Source: Methanomicrobiales archaeon HGW-Methanomicrobiales-2
Lineage (GTDB): Archaea; Halobacteriota; Methanomicrobia; Methanomicrobiales; Methanoculleaceae
Assembly: GCA_002839645.1 (NCBI GenBank)
Contig: PGYL01000026.1
Span: 1 to 52,340, forward strand
DNA length: 52,340 bases
Reading direction: 5' to 3'
Both the position numbers and the translations under genes were made by a program. Numbering within the stretch: position 1 is the first letter of the stretch; every line of letters begins with the position of its first letter. This document shows positions 39,563 through 48,966 of the stretch, piece after piece. The notes below the pieces were generated by a model. The model was not told where the DNA came from. It searched no databases and was given only the letters and a program-made list of their open reading frames with translations.

Positions 39563-40528
39563 TCACGGCTCAAAGTCCGCCACGACGGCGGAGTGGTCGC
39601 TCAACCCCTGCCCGCGCAGGTCGTGCAGGTACCAGCACGCCGTCGGGTTGAGGCACGCAGACGCGAAGATGTGGTCGTAGCGCTTGCACTTCGGGACATC
39701 CTCGGGCCCGCGGTCGGGGCACCAGCTGTACTCCCTCGCCTGGTAGCCGTGCAGCCTCCGGAAGACGTCGGAGAGGTCGTACTCCGCAAGGCCGGGAAGG
39801 ACGTTCATCTCGGCGTTATACCACCACTTCCTCGGCCGCCCGAGGTACTCGTCACTCTCGGTTATCGTGGTATAGGTCCCGTCCGGGAGGATATCGCGGT
39901 AGAAGGGAACGATCGTCCCGTCGGGGAGTTCCGCCTCCGGGATGTGGAGGTCCCCGCAGAGGATCCGCGGTCTCGCCGACCTGACGGCAAGGCGCCGGTA
40001 GATCCCGACCAGTGTCTCTGCCTTGGCGATCTCGTTCCTCCGGGTGCCGATCGCCGTGGGGACATGGGCGTTGTGGACCTCGAACTCACCTGCGGGTGCG
40101 CTGACGACGGCGGAGACCACCCGCTGCCTCCACGGGATGTCGAATTCGAGCGGGTTTAGCGGCGTGAGGGGATACCTGCTCGCGATCAGGCATCCGGAGT
40201 CCTTTGCTTCGCCGGGGGGTGAGCACTGCTCGTTGAGCCGGGAGACGCTGTACGCGAACTGGAACGGATCGCTTGTACCCCGTGCGCGGAGATCGTTTAA
40301 CCGCTCGGCCATGTACGCCACCCGCGCAATCTCCACCAGCGCAAGGCTGTCGACGGAGTAGAGCAGCCCGAAGTTCTCCAGTTCCTCCCGGAAGAGCGGC
40401 AGGGCCCGGTCCGTCACCTCCTGGAAGGCGACGATGTCCGGGGAGTGCTGGCAGACCGCCTCGACTTTCTTCTCCACGCTCTTGGTACCGGAGCGAAAGA
40501 GATCCACGTTCCATGAAATGAGCCGCAT
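39563..40528 (-). CDS. Endonuclease/exonuclease/phosphatase (EEP) family protein
   Basis: 321 aa. MRLISWNVDLFRSG, VAFQEV (metal Glu), HNAHVP, ILCGDLHIPE and LSDHSAVVADF (catalytic Asp-His) give the exonuclease III/DNase I-type active site. Could act on nucleic acid or phosphoester lipids; not specified. No signal peptide. Confidence 0.82.
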   Translation of the reverse strand: MRLISWNVDLFRSGTKSVEKKVEAVCQHSPDIVAFQEVTDRALPLFREELENFGLLYSVDSLALVEIARVAYMAERLNDLRARGTSDPFQFAYSVSRLNEQCSPPGEAKDSGCLIASRYPLTPLNPLEFDIPWRQRVVSAVVSAPAGEFEVHNAHVPTAIGTRRNEIAKAETLVGIYRRLAVRSARPRILCGDLHIPEAELPDGTIVPFYRDILPDGTYTTITESDEYLGRPRKWWYNAEMNVLPGLAEYDLSDVFRRLHGYQAREYSWCPDRGPEDVPKCKRYDHIFASACLNPTACWYLHDLRGQGLSDHSAVVADFEP

Positions 40529-40762
40529 ATGCGTGACATTGCGCGTTGGCGTTCCATGCTCATTAAGACATCGAGTTTAGAACTGTGCTGCAGGACCAGT
40601 CCTGGGTGTTTGAGCAGTCTGCCGCAGAGCACATGCAAAAAAGGGTGGGAACTTCCGGGCGGCACCGGCCTCCCGGCTCAGGGACCGTTCCCTGCACGAT
40701 CCCCGCGCCGGAAGCGCCCGGTGCTGTTTCGCCCGCGGGCAGGGAAGTCTCTCCAGGCGGGC

Positions 40763-41302
40763 CTACCCATACAGAATGCCGCTTTCATTCGTTCCTCCTT
40801 GCGGCGTTATCTCTCCTTCCGGTGTTATTTCTCCCTGTGGCGTCACCTCCTCTTCAGGTGTTATCTCCTCCTCCAGTGCCACCTCTGGTGTTATCTCCCC
40901 TTCCGGTGTCACCTCTGGCGTTATCTCCTCTTTCGGTGTCACCTCTGGCGTTATCTCCTCTTCCGGTGTTATCTCCTCCTCTGGCGTCACCTCCTCCTCC
41001 GCAACCGGTGGCACGAGTCCCGCGTTCCAGCCAGTCTGCTCCTCGCCCGGAGCGAGGTAGAACTGTGCCGTCGTACCGGTGGCGGGATCGGCGATGCTGT
41101 CCCCGCCTGCTGGACTGAAGGTGTAGCCCTCCGGCGGCGTGAAACGCACGGCGTAGGGCCCGGCGACAACATCAGTAAACCGGTAGGCCCCGGCCTCATC
41201 CGTCATCATCGTCCTGGCATCCGCACCACTCGCGTTAATGAGGGTCACCGCAATCTCCGCAAGACCCATCTCGCCGGCATCCCGGATCCCGTTCGCGTCC
41301 AT
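40763..41302 (-). pseudogene. Out-of-frame 3' part of the surface protein gene (SdrD B-like domain and Pro/Glu repeat tail)
   Basis: DANGIRDAGEMGLAEIAVTLIN...AGPYAVRFTPPEGYTFSP...WNAGLVPP is one more B-like domain but in a different frame from the upstream gene and without a signal peptide. It lacks the V-W-N-D start seen in the upstream domains, so bases are missing as well as shifted. The tail is a low-complexity repeat of E-x-I/V-T-P units and ends without a membrane anchor. May be expressed only after frameshifting, or be dead. Confidence 0.6.
40780..40990 (-). repeat. Degenerate 15-bp tandem repeat encoding (E)-x-(I/V)TP units
   Basis: About 14 units of roughly 15 bp (GGCGTTATCTCCTCT-like on the plus strand) encode EITPE/EVTPE. 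Such stalk repeats vary in number by slippage, a possible source of length variation in the surface protein. Confidence 0.7.
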
Positions 41303-43709
41303 CGCGGGTGAGGTCCTCTCCTGTCAGTTCGAAGGGCCCGGTCCGGCCGGTCTCCGGGAAGAAGTCGCTGTCCAGCATGTCATCACCGGCGTCCGGCGCA
41401 ACAAAGGTGAATCCTTCAGGCGGCATGACCTCGACGATGTAGGTCGTGCCGACCACGCCCTGCAGGGTGTAGTATCCCTCCTCACCAGTCGTGGTCTCGA
41501 CGGCGGCTCCGGCCGCATCCGTGACCGGGCTCTCGTTCTCGTAGAGGAGCCACACACGTACCCCGGGTATCCCTTCTTCGCCCTCGTCCTGGAGGCCGTT
41601 CGCGTTCGTGTCGTTCCAGACGAAGTCGCCGATGGTGGCGTTCTCTTCAACTGGTCCTATAACAGTCGTCACGTTCGCCCCGGCATCCCAGTCGGGCTGC
41701 GTCTCGTTCTCGGCGAGCGTGATGTTCTCTGTCCTCCCCGTTGCCGGGTCGGCGTCGCTGTCAAGAGCGTCGTCGGAGCCCTGGTCCATCGATGTGAAGT
41801 TGAAGCCGTCCGGTAGTGTGAAGATCAGGTAGTAGTCACCTGCCGATAAGGCATTGAACTTGTAGGTCCCGTTCGCATCCGTTGTTGTTGAGTTAACGAG
41901 GGTCTCATTTACGCGGTAGAGCCCGGCGCCGGCATCAGCGATGCCCTCTTCTCCTGCGCCCTGGAGGCTGTTACCGTCGGTATCGTTCCAGACGAAACCG
42001 CTGATAGTGCTGTTTGCGGTTGTGTTCACCACCGGCGGTGCCTGCTGCCTGATCAGCCCGGCATCCCACCAGCACTGCCATTCTCCTGCCTTCAGGGTGA
42101 TCCTGTCGGTCCTGCCGGTCGTCAGGTTTGCATCGCTATCCAGTCTATCGTTCCGGCCGGCATCCTTTATGGTGAATGCGTAGCCCTGCGGGAGGCTGAA
42201 CCTGACGTAATAGTCGCCGGGTTTGAGACCGCTGAAGGAGTACCCCCTGGAAGTTGTTGTTTTGTTGGCGACCGTCCGCTGCCGCGCATCGAGAAGCGTG
42301 ACGTTGACTCCTGGTATCACCTTCTCGCCTTTGTCCTGAATGCCGTTTGCGTTGGTATCGTTCCAGACGATATCGCCGATGCACCCGGTCTTTGGTGCGG
42401 GTTTCGGTTTCGGTGTCGGGGTGGGACACTGCACGGGGCAGACTCTCGGCGGCTTCGGCGGTTTTGCCGGCGGCTGCGTCACGGTCTTCTCAATTGTTGC
42501 GAGTTTCACGACCCAGGCATCGGTCTCCTGCGTGCCGTTCAGTTCCGTGTTGTTGAAGGTCCCGGCAAAGACGTACTCGGATGCCGCCGTCTGGATGACC
42601 GATGCGGCCCGATCACCGGGGTTCACGCCCCCGATCGTCAGGTCGCCCTCAACGGCCCCAAGGCTATCGAGTTTCACGACCCAGGCGTTGTTGTCGAGAG
42701 AGAGATTCCCGCTCCTGCCGGCAAAGAGATACCCGCTGTCGAGAGTGGCGATGATCGTCTCGGCCGACTCATTCTCGTCTGGGTTTCCGTAGGTCCAGTT
42801 CCAGACAACCTCTCCGTCTGGATCCATCTTGACGACCAGGGCGTCGTCTTCCGTAGTGTTGGGGGTGGTCCGGCTCATGTAACTCCCGGCGAAGACGAAG
42901 TCTCCGTCCGGAGCAAGGACGATCGAACGAGCAGTATCGTTCTCCGGCCCCCCGAAGGTCACGTTCCAGAGTTCGTTTCCGGAGGAGTTGATCTTCAGGA
43001 TGAATGCATCCGTCCCGAACGACTCGAATGACTCCGTGCTTCCTGCAACACCGATCTCACCGGACCCGGTCTCAACAACGGCGTAGGCCGAATCGTTGCG
43101 TCCCGGTTCCCCGAAGGTCCGGGTCCACTCCTCGTATCCGGAACTGTTGAGTTTGATCACCAGGGCATCGGTATCCGGTTCGCCCCACATCGCTGTCTCA
43201 CCCGCGATAATATAGCCGCCGTCCGATGTCCCGGCAGCAGCGAACGCCGAGATATTGACGTCCGGTCCGCCGAAGGTCTCATTCCAGAGGACCTCGCCCA
43301 GAGGAGTGAGTTTCATCACCCAGGCATCGGTATCCTTCCGGTTCTCTTCGGTGACATAGGTGAGTGTCCCCGCAAAGAGGAGATTCCCGTCCGAGGTATT
43401 GATCAGTGCGCGGGCTGTATCTTTTTCCGGACCGCCATAGGTCCTGTTCCATCGTTCATCGCCCGATCCGGTCCGATTTACCAGCCAGGCGTCTGTCTCT
43501 CCTGCACCGAACGACCCGGTCTCGCCGGCGAAGAGGTATCCTCTATCACCGGAAGCCTGAACGATCGAGTATGCAGAGTCGTTTGCACCTGGCTCTCCAT
43601 ACGTTGTATTCCATACCACGGAAATATCCACTGCGGCGGCACCGGCGATGGCCACCAGTGCACAGGACAGCAGTATGAAGACCAGAATGCTGCTCTTCTT
43701 TCCCATCAT
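41235..43709 (-). CDS. Large surface protein: propeller-like repeats plus SdrD B-like domains (3' frame break)
   Basis: 824 aa to its stop. ATG 43709 with AAGGAG upstream; signal peptide MMGKKSSILVFILLSCALVAIAGAAA. Residues ~30-400 are seven or so ~50-residue repeats (WNTTYGEPGANDSAYSIV...GYLFAGETGSFG...DAWLVN), likely a beta-propeller. After a Pro/Lys linker come three B-like domains starting G-x-(V/F)VWNDTNANG. Near 41300 the frame runs out into unrelated sequence (LTRDGRERDPGC) while a further domain continues in another frame. Confidence 0.8.
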   Translation of the reverse strand: MMGKKSSILVFILLSCALVAIAGAAAVDISVVWNTTYGEPGANDSAYSIVQASGDRGYLFAGETGSFGAGETDAWLVNRTGSGDERWNRTYGGPEKDTARALINTSDGNLLFAGTLTYVTEENRKDTDAWVMKLTPLGEVLWNETFGGPDVNISAFAAAGTSDGGYIIAGETAMWGEPDTDALVIKLNSSGYEEWTRTFGEPGRNDSAYAVVETGSGEIGVAGSTESFESFGTDAFILKINSSGNELWNVTFGGPENDTARSIVLAPDGDFVFAGSYMSRTTPNTTEDDALVVKMDPDGEVVWNWTYGNPDENESAETIIATLDSGYLFAGRSGNLSLDNNAWVVKLDSLGAVEGDLTIGGVNPGDRAASVIQTAASEYVFAGTFNNTELNGTQETDAWVVKLATIEKTVTQPPAKPPKPPRVCPVQCPTPTPKPKPAPKTGCIGDIVWNDTNANGIQDKGEKVIPGVNVTLLDARQRTVANKTTTSRGYSFSGLKPGDYYVRFSLPQGYAFTIKDAGRNDRLDSDANLTTGRTDRITLKAGEWQCWWDAGLIRQQAPPVVNTTANSTISGFVWNDTDGNSLQGAGEEGIADAGAGLYRVNETLVNSTTTDANGTYKFNALSAGDYYLIFTLPDGFNFTSMDQGSDDALDSDADPATGRTENITLAENETQPDWDAGANVTTVIGPVEENATIGDFVWNDTNANGLQDEGEEGIPGVRVWLLYENESPVTDAAGAAVETTTGEEGYYTLQGVVGTTYIVEVMPPEGFTFVAPDAGDDMLDSDFFPETGRTGPFELTGEDLTRDGRERDPGCRRDGSCGDCGDPH

Positions 43710-44105
43710 GTCAACTCCTTAAGCAGTTTGCCCTGGCAGCGAGTGTGTCGGAAGACTGTGGCTCAAGAGCGTTCGAGTTGTGGTGTGTGGGTGATCGGAG
43801 CAGCTATGGATGTCGTCTGGCCTCTTCTGGAATGGTAAAAGGAGCCCCGGGATTGTTGCATTTTCAGTTGTTCTTCTGTGAATTGGAGGTCGATGGGGTG
43901 ACTGATACACCTTCTGCCTGTGATGAATGGATAATATCGTAAAATATATATTAATCTTACTATATTTTCCGTGCAGGGGCTGATCCGATCTTCGTTCCAG
44001 AAGCATGTTTTTCTTCGGCGCTACCGGGAATGCGACGACTGCAACCCTTCGTCTGGTTATTCACCGCCACTGCGAGGGCAGGAGAATGCCGGGACGGCCG
44101 CCACG
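43710..44105. other. 396-bp intergenic region, probable leader of the surface gene
   Basis: No supported ORF. The AT-rich block AAAATATATATTAATC (43942-43957) reads as a promoter for the leftward surface gene, giving a long 5' leader of about 200 nt; the right part lies beyond the recQ stop. Confidence 0.45.
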
Positions 44106-45917
44106 TCACCCGCTCCGGCGCTCCGGTCCGATCCCCTGCGCGGCGCAGTGCTTATCGATAGCGTCGAGGAACCGCCTGCCGTAGCGCTGCAGTTTCCCCT
44201 CGCTGACGCCGTAGACCTGGAGGAGCGCAACGCCGGTGCCCGGGTAGCACTTCGCCATCTCCTTGAGGCTCCGGTCGTGGAAGACGACGAACGGCGGCAC
44301 GTGCTCGAGGTCGGCAACGACCTTCCGGAGCTGGCGGAGGCGGAGGAAGAGGGTCTCGTCGTAGTCGTCCTCGACTTCCGGGGCGATGACGCCTTCCGGA
44401 CGCGGCTCTGTGAGCGGCACCGGGAGGTCGCCCGCGACCACCGCCCGGCTCCGGTCGTTTAGCATGAGGACCGGGTACCGGCCGCCGGTAGACGTGATGA
44501 ACCCCTTCATGACCAGTTCCTGGATGAAGAGCAGCCACTGGTCGCGGGTGTATCCCCCTGAGCCGTAGGCGTGGAGGGCGTCGTGCCCGTTCTCGCGGAT
44601 TCTCGCGCTCTTCGACCCGGAGAGCACGTCTGCGATATAGGCTGCTCCGAACCGCTCCCCGACCTCGTGGATGCAGGCGATGATCGTCGATGCGACAGGA
44701 GTCCCATCAAAGACCTTCACCGGCGTCTCGCACCGATCGCATCCACCGCACCGCTCGTCAGGGTAGGTCTCGCCGAAGTAGGCGAGCAGAAACTTCCTCC
44801 GGCACCCGGTGGTCTCGCAGTAGTCAAGCATCGCCCCCGCTTTCCGGTAGGCTGCGTCTTTCCTGGCCGCATCAACGCATTCCTTCTCGATGATGTACTT
44901 GATCGTGTTGTAGTCGCCCCGGCTGTAGAAGAGGATGCAGTCGCTCGCCTCCCCGTCCCTTCCGGCCCGGCCGGTCTCCTGGTAGTAGGACTCGATATCC
45001 TTCGGGAGGTCGGTGTGGATGACAAACCGCACGTCGGGTTTGTCGATGCCCATGCCGAAGGCGACGGTGGCGCAGATGATCGAAGCGTCGCCGTGGGAGA
45101 AGGCCTCCTGGTTCTCTGCGCGGACGGCGTCGGGGAGGCCGGCATGGTAGGGGAGGGCCGAGAAACCCTTGCCCCGGAGCTTCTCCGCGAGGTCTTCCGT
45201 CGCCTTCTGGGAGAAGCAGTAGATGATGCCGGCGTCTTCCCGGTGCTCGTTTAAGTATGCGACAAGCCGCGGGAAGTAGCGGGCCTTCGGCACCACCCGG
45301 TAGGTGAGGTTCTTCCGGTTGAAGCTCCCGACGAACCGGGCGGGGTTCGAGAGAGCGAGCTGCACCACGATGTCGTTTCGGACGGCGGGGATGGCGGTCG
45401 CGGTCAGGGCGATGACGGGGACCGCGGGGAACCGCTCCTTGAGCACGCGGAGCCGGCGGTATTCAGGCCGGAAATTGTGGCCCCACATGGAGATGCAGTG
45501 CGCCTCGTCGATGGCGATGAGCCTGACGTCCGACTGGGCAAGGAGCGAGAGGAAGAACGGCTGCACAGCCCGTTCCGGCGAAACGTAGAGGACCCGGATG
45601 CGGCCTTCGCGGATCACCCGCTCGATGATCTTCTGCTCCCCGTAGCCGAGCGAACTGTTGAGCGTCGCCGCCCTGATGCCGTTTGCCCGGAGGCCGTCGA
45701 CCTGGTCCTTCATCAGGGCGATGAGCGGTGAGACGACGACCGTAAGCCCACCAAAGACGAGGGCCGGGAGCTGGTAACAGAGGGATTTGCCGCTCCCGGT
45801 CGCCATGACGGCGAGGACGTCCTTCCCTGCGAGCACGGCGTCGATGGTCTCTTCCTGGTCGGGAAGGAACGACGTATAGCCGAAGTATTTCTCAAGAGCA
45901 GTGTGCTTTGCACCCAT
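44106..45917 (-). CDS. recQ: RecQ family DNA helicase
   Basis: About 603 aa from ATG 45917 (MGAKHTALEKYFGYTSFLPDQEETI). Walker A MATGSGKSLCYQLPA, DEAHCISMWGHNFRPEY, TATAIPAVRNDI and QETGRAGRDG are complete; a zinc site (CRRKFLLAYFGE...CGGCDRC), winged helix and C-terminal HRDC domain follow. A 3'-5' helicase in repair and recombination, of bacterial type, likely acquired by methanogens. Divergent from the 46031 gene. Confidence 0.93.
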   Translation of the reverse strand: MGAKHTALEKYFGYTSFLPDQEETIDAVLAGKDVLAVMATGSGKSLCYQLPALVFGGLTVVVSPLIALMKDQVDGLRANGIRAATLNSSLGYGEQKIIERVIREGRIRVLYVSPERAVQPFFLSLLAQSDVRLIAIDEAHCISMWGHNFRPEYRRLRVLKERFPAVPVIALTATAIPAVRNDIVVQLALSNPARFVGSFNRKNLTYRVVPKARYFPRLVAYLNEHREDAGIIYCFSQKATEDLAEKLRGKGFSALPYHAGLPDAVRAENQEAFSHGDASIICATVAFGMGIDKPDVRFVIHTDLPKDIESYYQETGRAGRDGEASDCILFYSRGDYNTIKYIIEKECVDAARKDAAYRKAGAMLDYCETTGCRRKFLLAYFGETYPDERCGGCDRCETPVKVFDGTPVASTIIACIHEVGERFGAAYIADVLSGSKSARIRENGHDALHAYGSGGYTRDQWLLFIQELVMKGFITSTGGRYPVLMLNDRSRAVVAGDLPVPLTEPRPEGVIAPEVEDDYDETLFLRLRQLRKVVADLEHVPPFVVFHDRSLKEMAKCYPGTGVALLQVYGVSEGKLQRYGRRFLDAIDKHCAAQGIGPERRSG

Positions 45918-46030
45918 TGCGTCACGGAGTCCGATGTGATAGTACTGTTGGCCGGGGGCCGGGATAGTGTTTGTTGTCTCTCTGCCGTACCTGCAAGTGT
46001 ATATCCGCGGGAACTGCATCTACTAAACAG

Positions 46031-46210
46031 ATGAAGAACATCGATATGACGATTGAGCAAAATGTCCTCACCCTGCGCGTGGATCTCGGAAAAGAGTTCG
46101 GCGTATCGAAGAGCGGGAAGTCGATCACGATCGCCTCAACCGAGGGCAACGTCGCGTTGCCGGGGCACGAGGATATCAAGATCGGCTTGAACATCTACCG
46201 GAAGAAGTGA
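46031..46210 (+). CDS. Small conserved-looking protein, 59 aa
   Basis: MKNIDMTIEQNVLTLRVDLGKEFGVSKSGKSITIASTEGNVALPG... is a short beta-rich protein. TTTGTTGTC..TATATCC upstream may hold the promoter shared with recQ. Function unknown. Confidence 0.65.
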   Translation: MKNIDMTIEQNVLTLRVDLGKEFGVSKSGKSITIASTEGNVALPGHEDIKIGLNIYRKK

Positions 46211-46250
46211 GCGGGCATCGGTTTTCTCCCGGCGCCGGCGGCTCCAGGGG

Positions 46251-46470
46251 CACGGATTTCCCCCGAATGTCGCCATGACTGCCCCCGCCTCAGGGGCGGG
46301 GTGTGACGGGCCATAGGGCCGGAGCATGAGCACCGCAGGTGCGGAGGAGGAGGCCGGAGGCCGGGTGGGGTGGGGCTGATGAGATGTGCGAATGGTTGCG
46401 CGAGACAGGGGAGGGGGAGACCCTCTCCCCGTCAGCCCCACCCCCAATGGCGATAGCCATCACGGTCCAC
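46251..46470 (-). repeat. Dispersed GC-rich repeat, copy C (reverse orientation), filling a 301-bp gap
   Basis: Read on the minus strand: GTGGACCGTGATGGCTATCGCCAT, GGGGCTGACGGGGAG, CCCGGCCTCCGGCCTCC, GGCGGGGGCAGTCATGGCGA, GAAATCCGTG. It carries ~45 bp of extra sequence in the middle compared with copies A and B. No ORF is supported in 46211-46511. Confidence 0.75.
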
Positions 46471-46511
46471 TGCATGGGGACATGCTCGAGGAAAAAGATA
46501 CCTTACATACT

Positions 46512-47192
46512 TCACGCCTGCCCCCGGGCGCACCGGAGCGTTCCCCCGATCACCCGGACGGGACAGCGGTCGCAAAGCGGCGACTTCCTGCAGATTGTGT
46601 TTCCGAGGAAGACGATCTGGGCATGGTAGTCGTTGAAGAGCGCTACGTCCTCTTCGAGGTTGTCGGCGAAGAGGCGTTGCATATGGTCATAGGACGCCCC
46701 TTCGGGGAGGAGGCCGTAGCGCGAGAATATCCGGCGGGTGTAGGCGTCGACGACAAAGACCGGCTTTCCGCAGGCATATAGCAGGATGGAGTCCACCGTC
46801 TCCTTCCCGAGACCCCGGAGAGCGAGCAGGCGCTTGCGCAGGGTCTCTGCCTCCACGGCCGCCATCGCCGCCGGGTCCGCCTGGAACTCGGCAACGTAGA
46901 CCCGGGCAAACTCCCGGATCCGCTCCGCCTTCTGGTTGTAGAACCGGGACGGGACGATCAGGCGGGCGATCTCACCGGCATCCGCCCCGGCGAGCAGGTG
47001 CGGATCGAGCATCCCGGCGGCGTCGAGGTTCCGGACGGCCTGCGCCGCGTTCGTCCAGGCAACGTTCTGGGCAAGAATCGCCCCGATCATCGTCTCAAAC
47101 GGCGTCTCTGCCGGCCACCAGTGCTGGTGGCCGAACGCCGCCAGGAGAGCGTTGTAGATTAGAGAGAGGTCGCCGGCGAGGGGCGCCGCCAT
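46512..47192 (-). CDS. Endonuclease III-like DNA glycosylase/AP lyase
   Basis: About 226 aa; ATG shares a base with the nadE stop (TGATG). Helix-hairpin-helix-GPD region LRGLGKETVDSILLYACGKPVFVVDAYTRR has both the lyase Lys and the catalytic Asp, and CRKSPLCDRC plus a later Cys can bind a [4Fe-4S] cluster. It removes damaged or mismatched bases. AILAQNVAWTNAAQAVRNL is the expected DNA-binding helix. Confidence 0.87.
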   Translation of the reverse strand: MAAPLAGDLSLIYNALLAAFGHQHWWPAETPFETMIGAILAQNVAWTNAAQAVRNLDAAGMLDPHLLAGADAGEIARLIVPSRFYNQKAERIREFARVYVAEFQADPAAMAAVEAETLRKRLLALRGLGKETVDSILLYACGKPVFVVDAYTRRIFSRYGLLPEGASYDHMQRLFADNLEEDVALFNDYHAQIVFLGNTICRKSPLCDRCPVRVIGGTLRCARGQA

Positions 47193-48784
47193 CACTGCCA
47201 CCAGGGCTTCGCGGCGATCGGCATATGCCAGTCTATACCGAAGGCCCGGTCGGTCACCCTGAGCCCCGGCGCAGCCTGCCGCCGCTTGAACTCCGCCTGC
47301 CGGACCATCCGGAGGACCTCCCGGACGGTCTCTGCAGGATACCCGGCGGCAGCGATCTCGTCGGCCGATTCAAAGCAGTCGATGTGACGGTGGAGGATAG
47401 CATCGAGGATGTCGTAGGGGGGGAGGATATCCTGGTCGGTCTGGCCGGGCCGGAGCTCCGCGGAGGGTGGTTTCGTGAGCACCCGTCCGGGGATGACGGG
47501 ACGCTGTGCGTTCAGCCACCGGGCGACCCGGTAGACCATCGCCTTCTGGACGTCGGCGATCACCGCGAGCCCCCCTGCCATATCACCGTAGAGGGTGGCA
47601 TAGCCGACCGCGGCCTCCGACTTGTTCCCGGTGGACAGAAGCATGGAGCCGAACTTGTTTGCGAGGGCCATCAGGACCGCCGCCCGGATCCTGGCCTGCA
47701 GGTTCTCCTCGGTAGTGTCGCGGGGAAGCCCGGTAAAGACCCCTGCGAGGCCCCCTTCGAACGCCTCCATCATCGGAGTGATAGGGAGGCAGTATGTCCT
47801 GATCCCGAGATTCTCTGCAAGTTCCCGGGCATCCTCGATGCTTTCTATCGAGGTGTAGGGGGAGGGGAGGAGCACCCCGAGGACATTCTCCGGCCCGAGC
47901 GCCCGGGCGGCGATGGCGGCCACGAGCGACGAGTCGATCCCGCCTGAGAGGCCGAGGAGGACCGATGTAAAACCGCACTTGTGAACGTAGTCACGGGTGC
48001 CGAGCACCAGGGCTCGCCAGACCTCCGATTCGGGTGCCGGATCGTCGGGAGCGACCGCCTGCGGGACGGGGCGGGCAATATCGACGGTCACGATATCCCC
48101 GGCAAAGGCCGCCCCGCGGGCGATGAGGGTCCCGTCGGTGCTGAAGGCAGAACTCCGGCCGTCAAAGACCAGGTCGTCGTTTCCACCGACGAGGTTTGCC
48201 GAGGCGATTGCGACCCGGCGGTCCCTCGCGATCCCCGAGAACGTCTCCTCCAGGAGGGCCTGCCTGCCGACGGCAAACGGCGATGCACGGAGGTTCACGA
48301 TCACCTCCGGTGCCGGCCCGCCGCACCAGACCTCCTCGCCGATAGAGACCCCGACAGTTCTCCCACCGAGGCGGAGGATCCGGGGGCTTCCTGCCGCCGG
48401 CTCAAAGTAGCGGCCTTCATCGAGTATACTGGAGGAGAGACGGGCTTTGTGGAACGTCTCCTCTACTGCCCCGCCCCGGAGAAGGGCAGCGGCGTTGAAG
48501 AGCGGCCGGCCGATGCCGGCGGGGTTCGGCGCGACAAAACCGACGAGCACCGGCGGTGCATCGGCAAGCCTGGCAGCCAGATCTTCCAGGACGGCAAGGT
48601 TCCGCCTTATAAACCCTGCATCAAGCAGCAGGTCCCGGGGGGGGTAGCCGGGCAGGGAGAGTTCTGGGGTGACGATCAGGTCCGGCCGATAACGAGACGC
48701 CTCCCCGACGCCTGCCGCTATCCTGTCGGCGTTGCCGGCGAGGTCGCCGACGACAGTGTTCACCTGAAGGAGTGCGATCTTCAT
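47192..48784 (-). CDS. nadE: NAD+ synthetase with degenerate glutaminase domain
   Basis: 530 aa from ATG 48784. N-terminal nitrilase-like domain (1-260) has Glu41 (TPELSLPGYPP) and Lys113 (FHKARLSS) but the nucleophile position reads GVSIGEEVW with Gly149 instead of Cys (usual pattern GV-x-ICEDxW). C-terminal synthetase domain has SGGIDSSLVA (PP-loop) and STGNKSEAAVGYATLYGDMAGG. It should amidate NaAD using ammonia rather than glutamine. Longer upstream frame rejected. Confidence 0.9.
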   Translation of the reverse strand: MKIALLQVNTVVGDLAGNADRIAAGVGEASRYRPDLIVTPELSLPGYPPRDLLLDAGFIRRNLAVLEDLAARLADAPPVLVGFVAPNPAGIGRPLFNAAALLRGGAVEETFHKARLSSSILDEGRYFEPAAGSPRILRLGGRTVGVSIGEEVWCGGPAPEVIVNLRASPFAVGRQALLEETFSGIARDRRVAIASANLVGGNDDLVFDGRSSAFSTDGTLIARGAAFAGDIVTVDIARPVPQAVAPDDPAPESEVWRALVLGTRDYVHKCGFTSVLLGLSGGIDSSLVAAIAARALGPENVLGVLLPSPYTSIESIEDARELAENLGIRTYCLPITPMMEAFEGGLAGVFTGLPRDTTEENLQARIRAAVLMALANKFGSMLLSTGNKSEAAVGYATLYGDMAGGLAVIADVQKAMVYRVARWLNAQRPVIPGRVLTKPPSAELRPGQTDQDILPPYDILDAILHRHIDCFESADEIAAAGYPAETVREVLRMVRQAEFKRRQAAPGLRVTDRAFGIDWHMPIAAKPWWQ

Positions 48785-48966
48785 GGTTGTTCCCGGATTA
48801 TTCCGATCAGTAATAGCGGAACGGATGGCATATGCCTTTGCATGCCCTCGTTCTCCTCCGGGGCAGGAGCCCACAGGGAGCCGCCGACACCGGGCACGCC
48901 GTCCCCGGATCAGATCCATTTTAAAGGCCAAAAGCCAAAGCGCCTTGTGGAGATTATGCTGAGAGC

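Noticed and set aside
40780-40990. CRISPR or satellite array from regular short repeats
   Set aside because: Units are ~15 bp without spacers and encode a continuous Pro/Glu/Thr repeat; a coding stalk repeat.
46251-46470. Rho-like terminator only, for recQ-side genes
   Set aside because: The sequence is shared along ~170 bp with two other loci, so it is a dispersed repeat rather than a local terminator.
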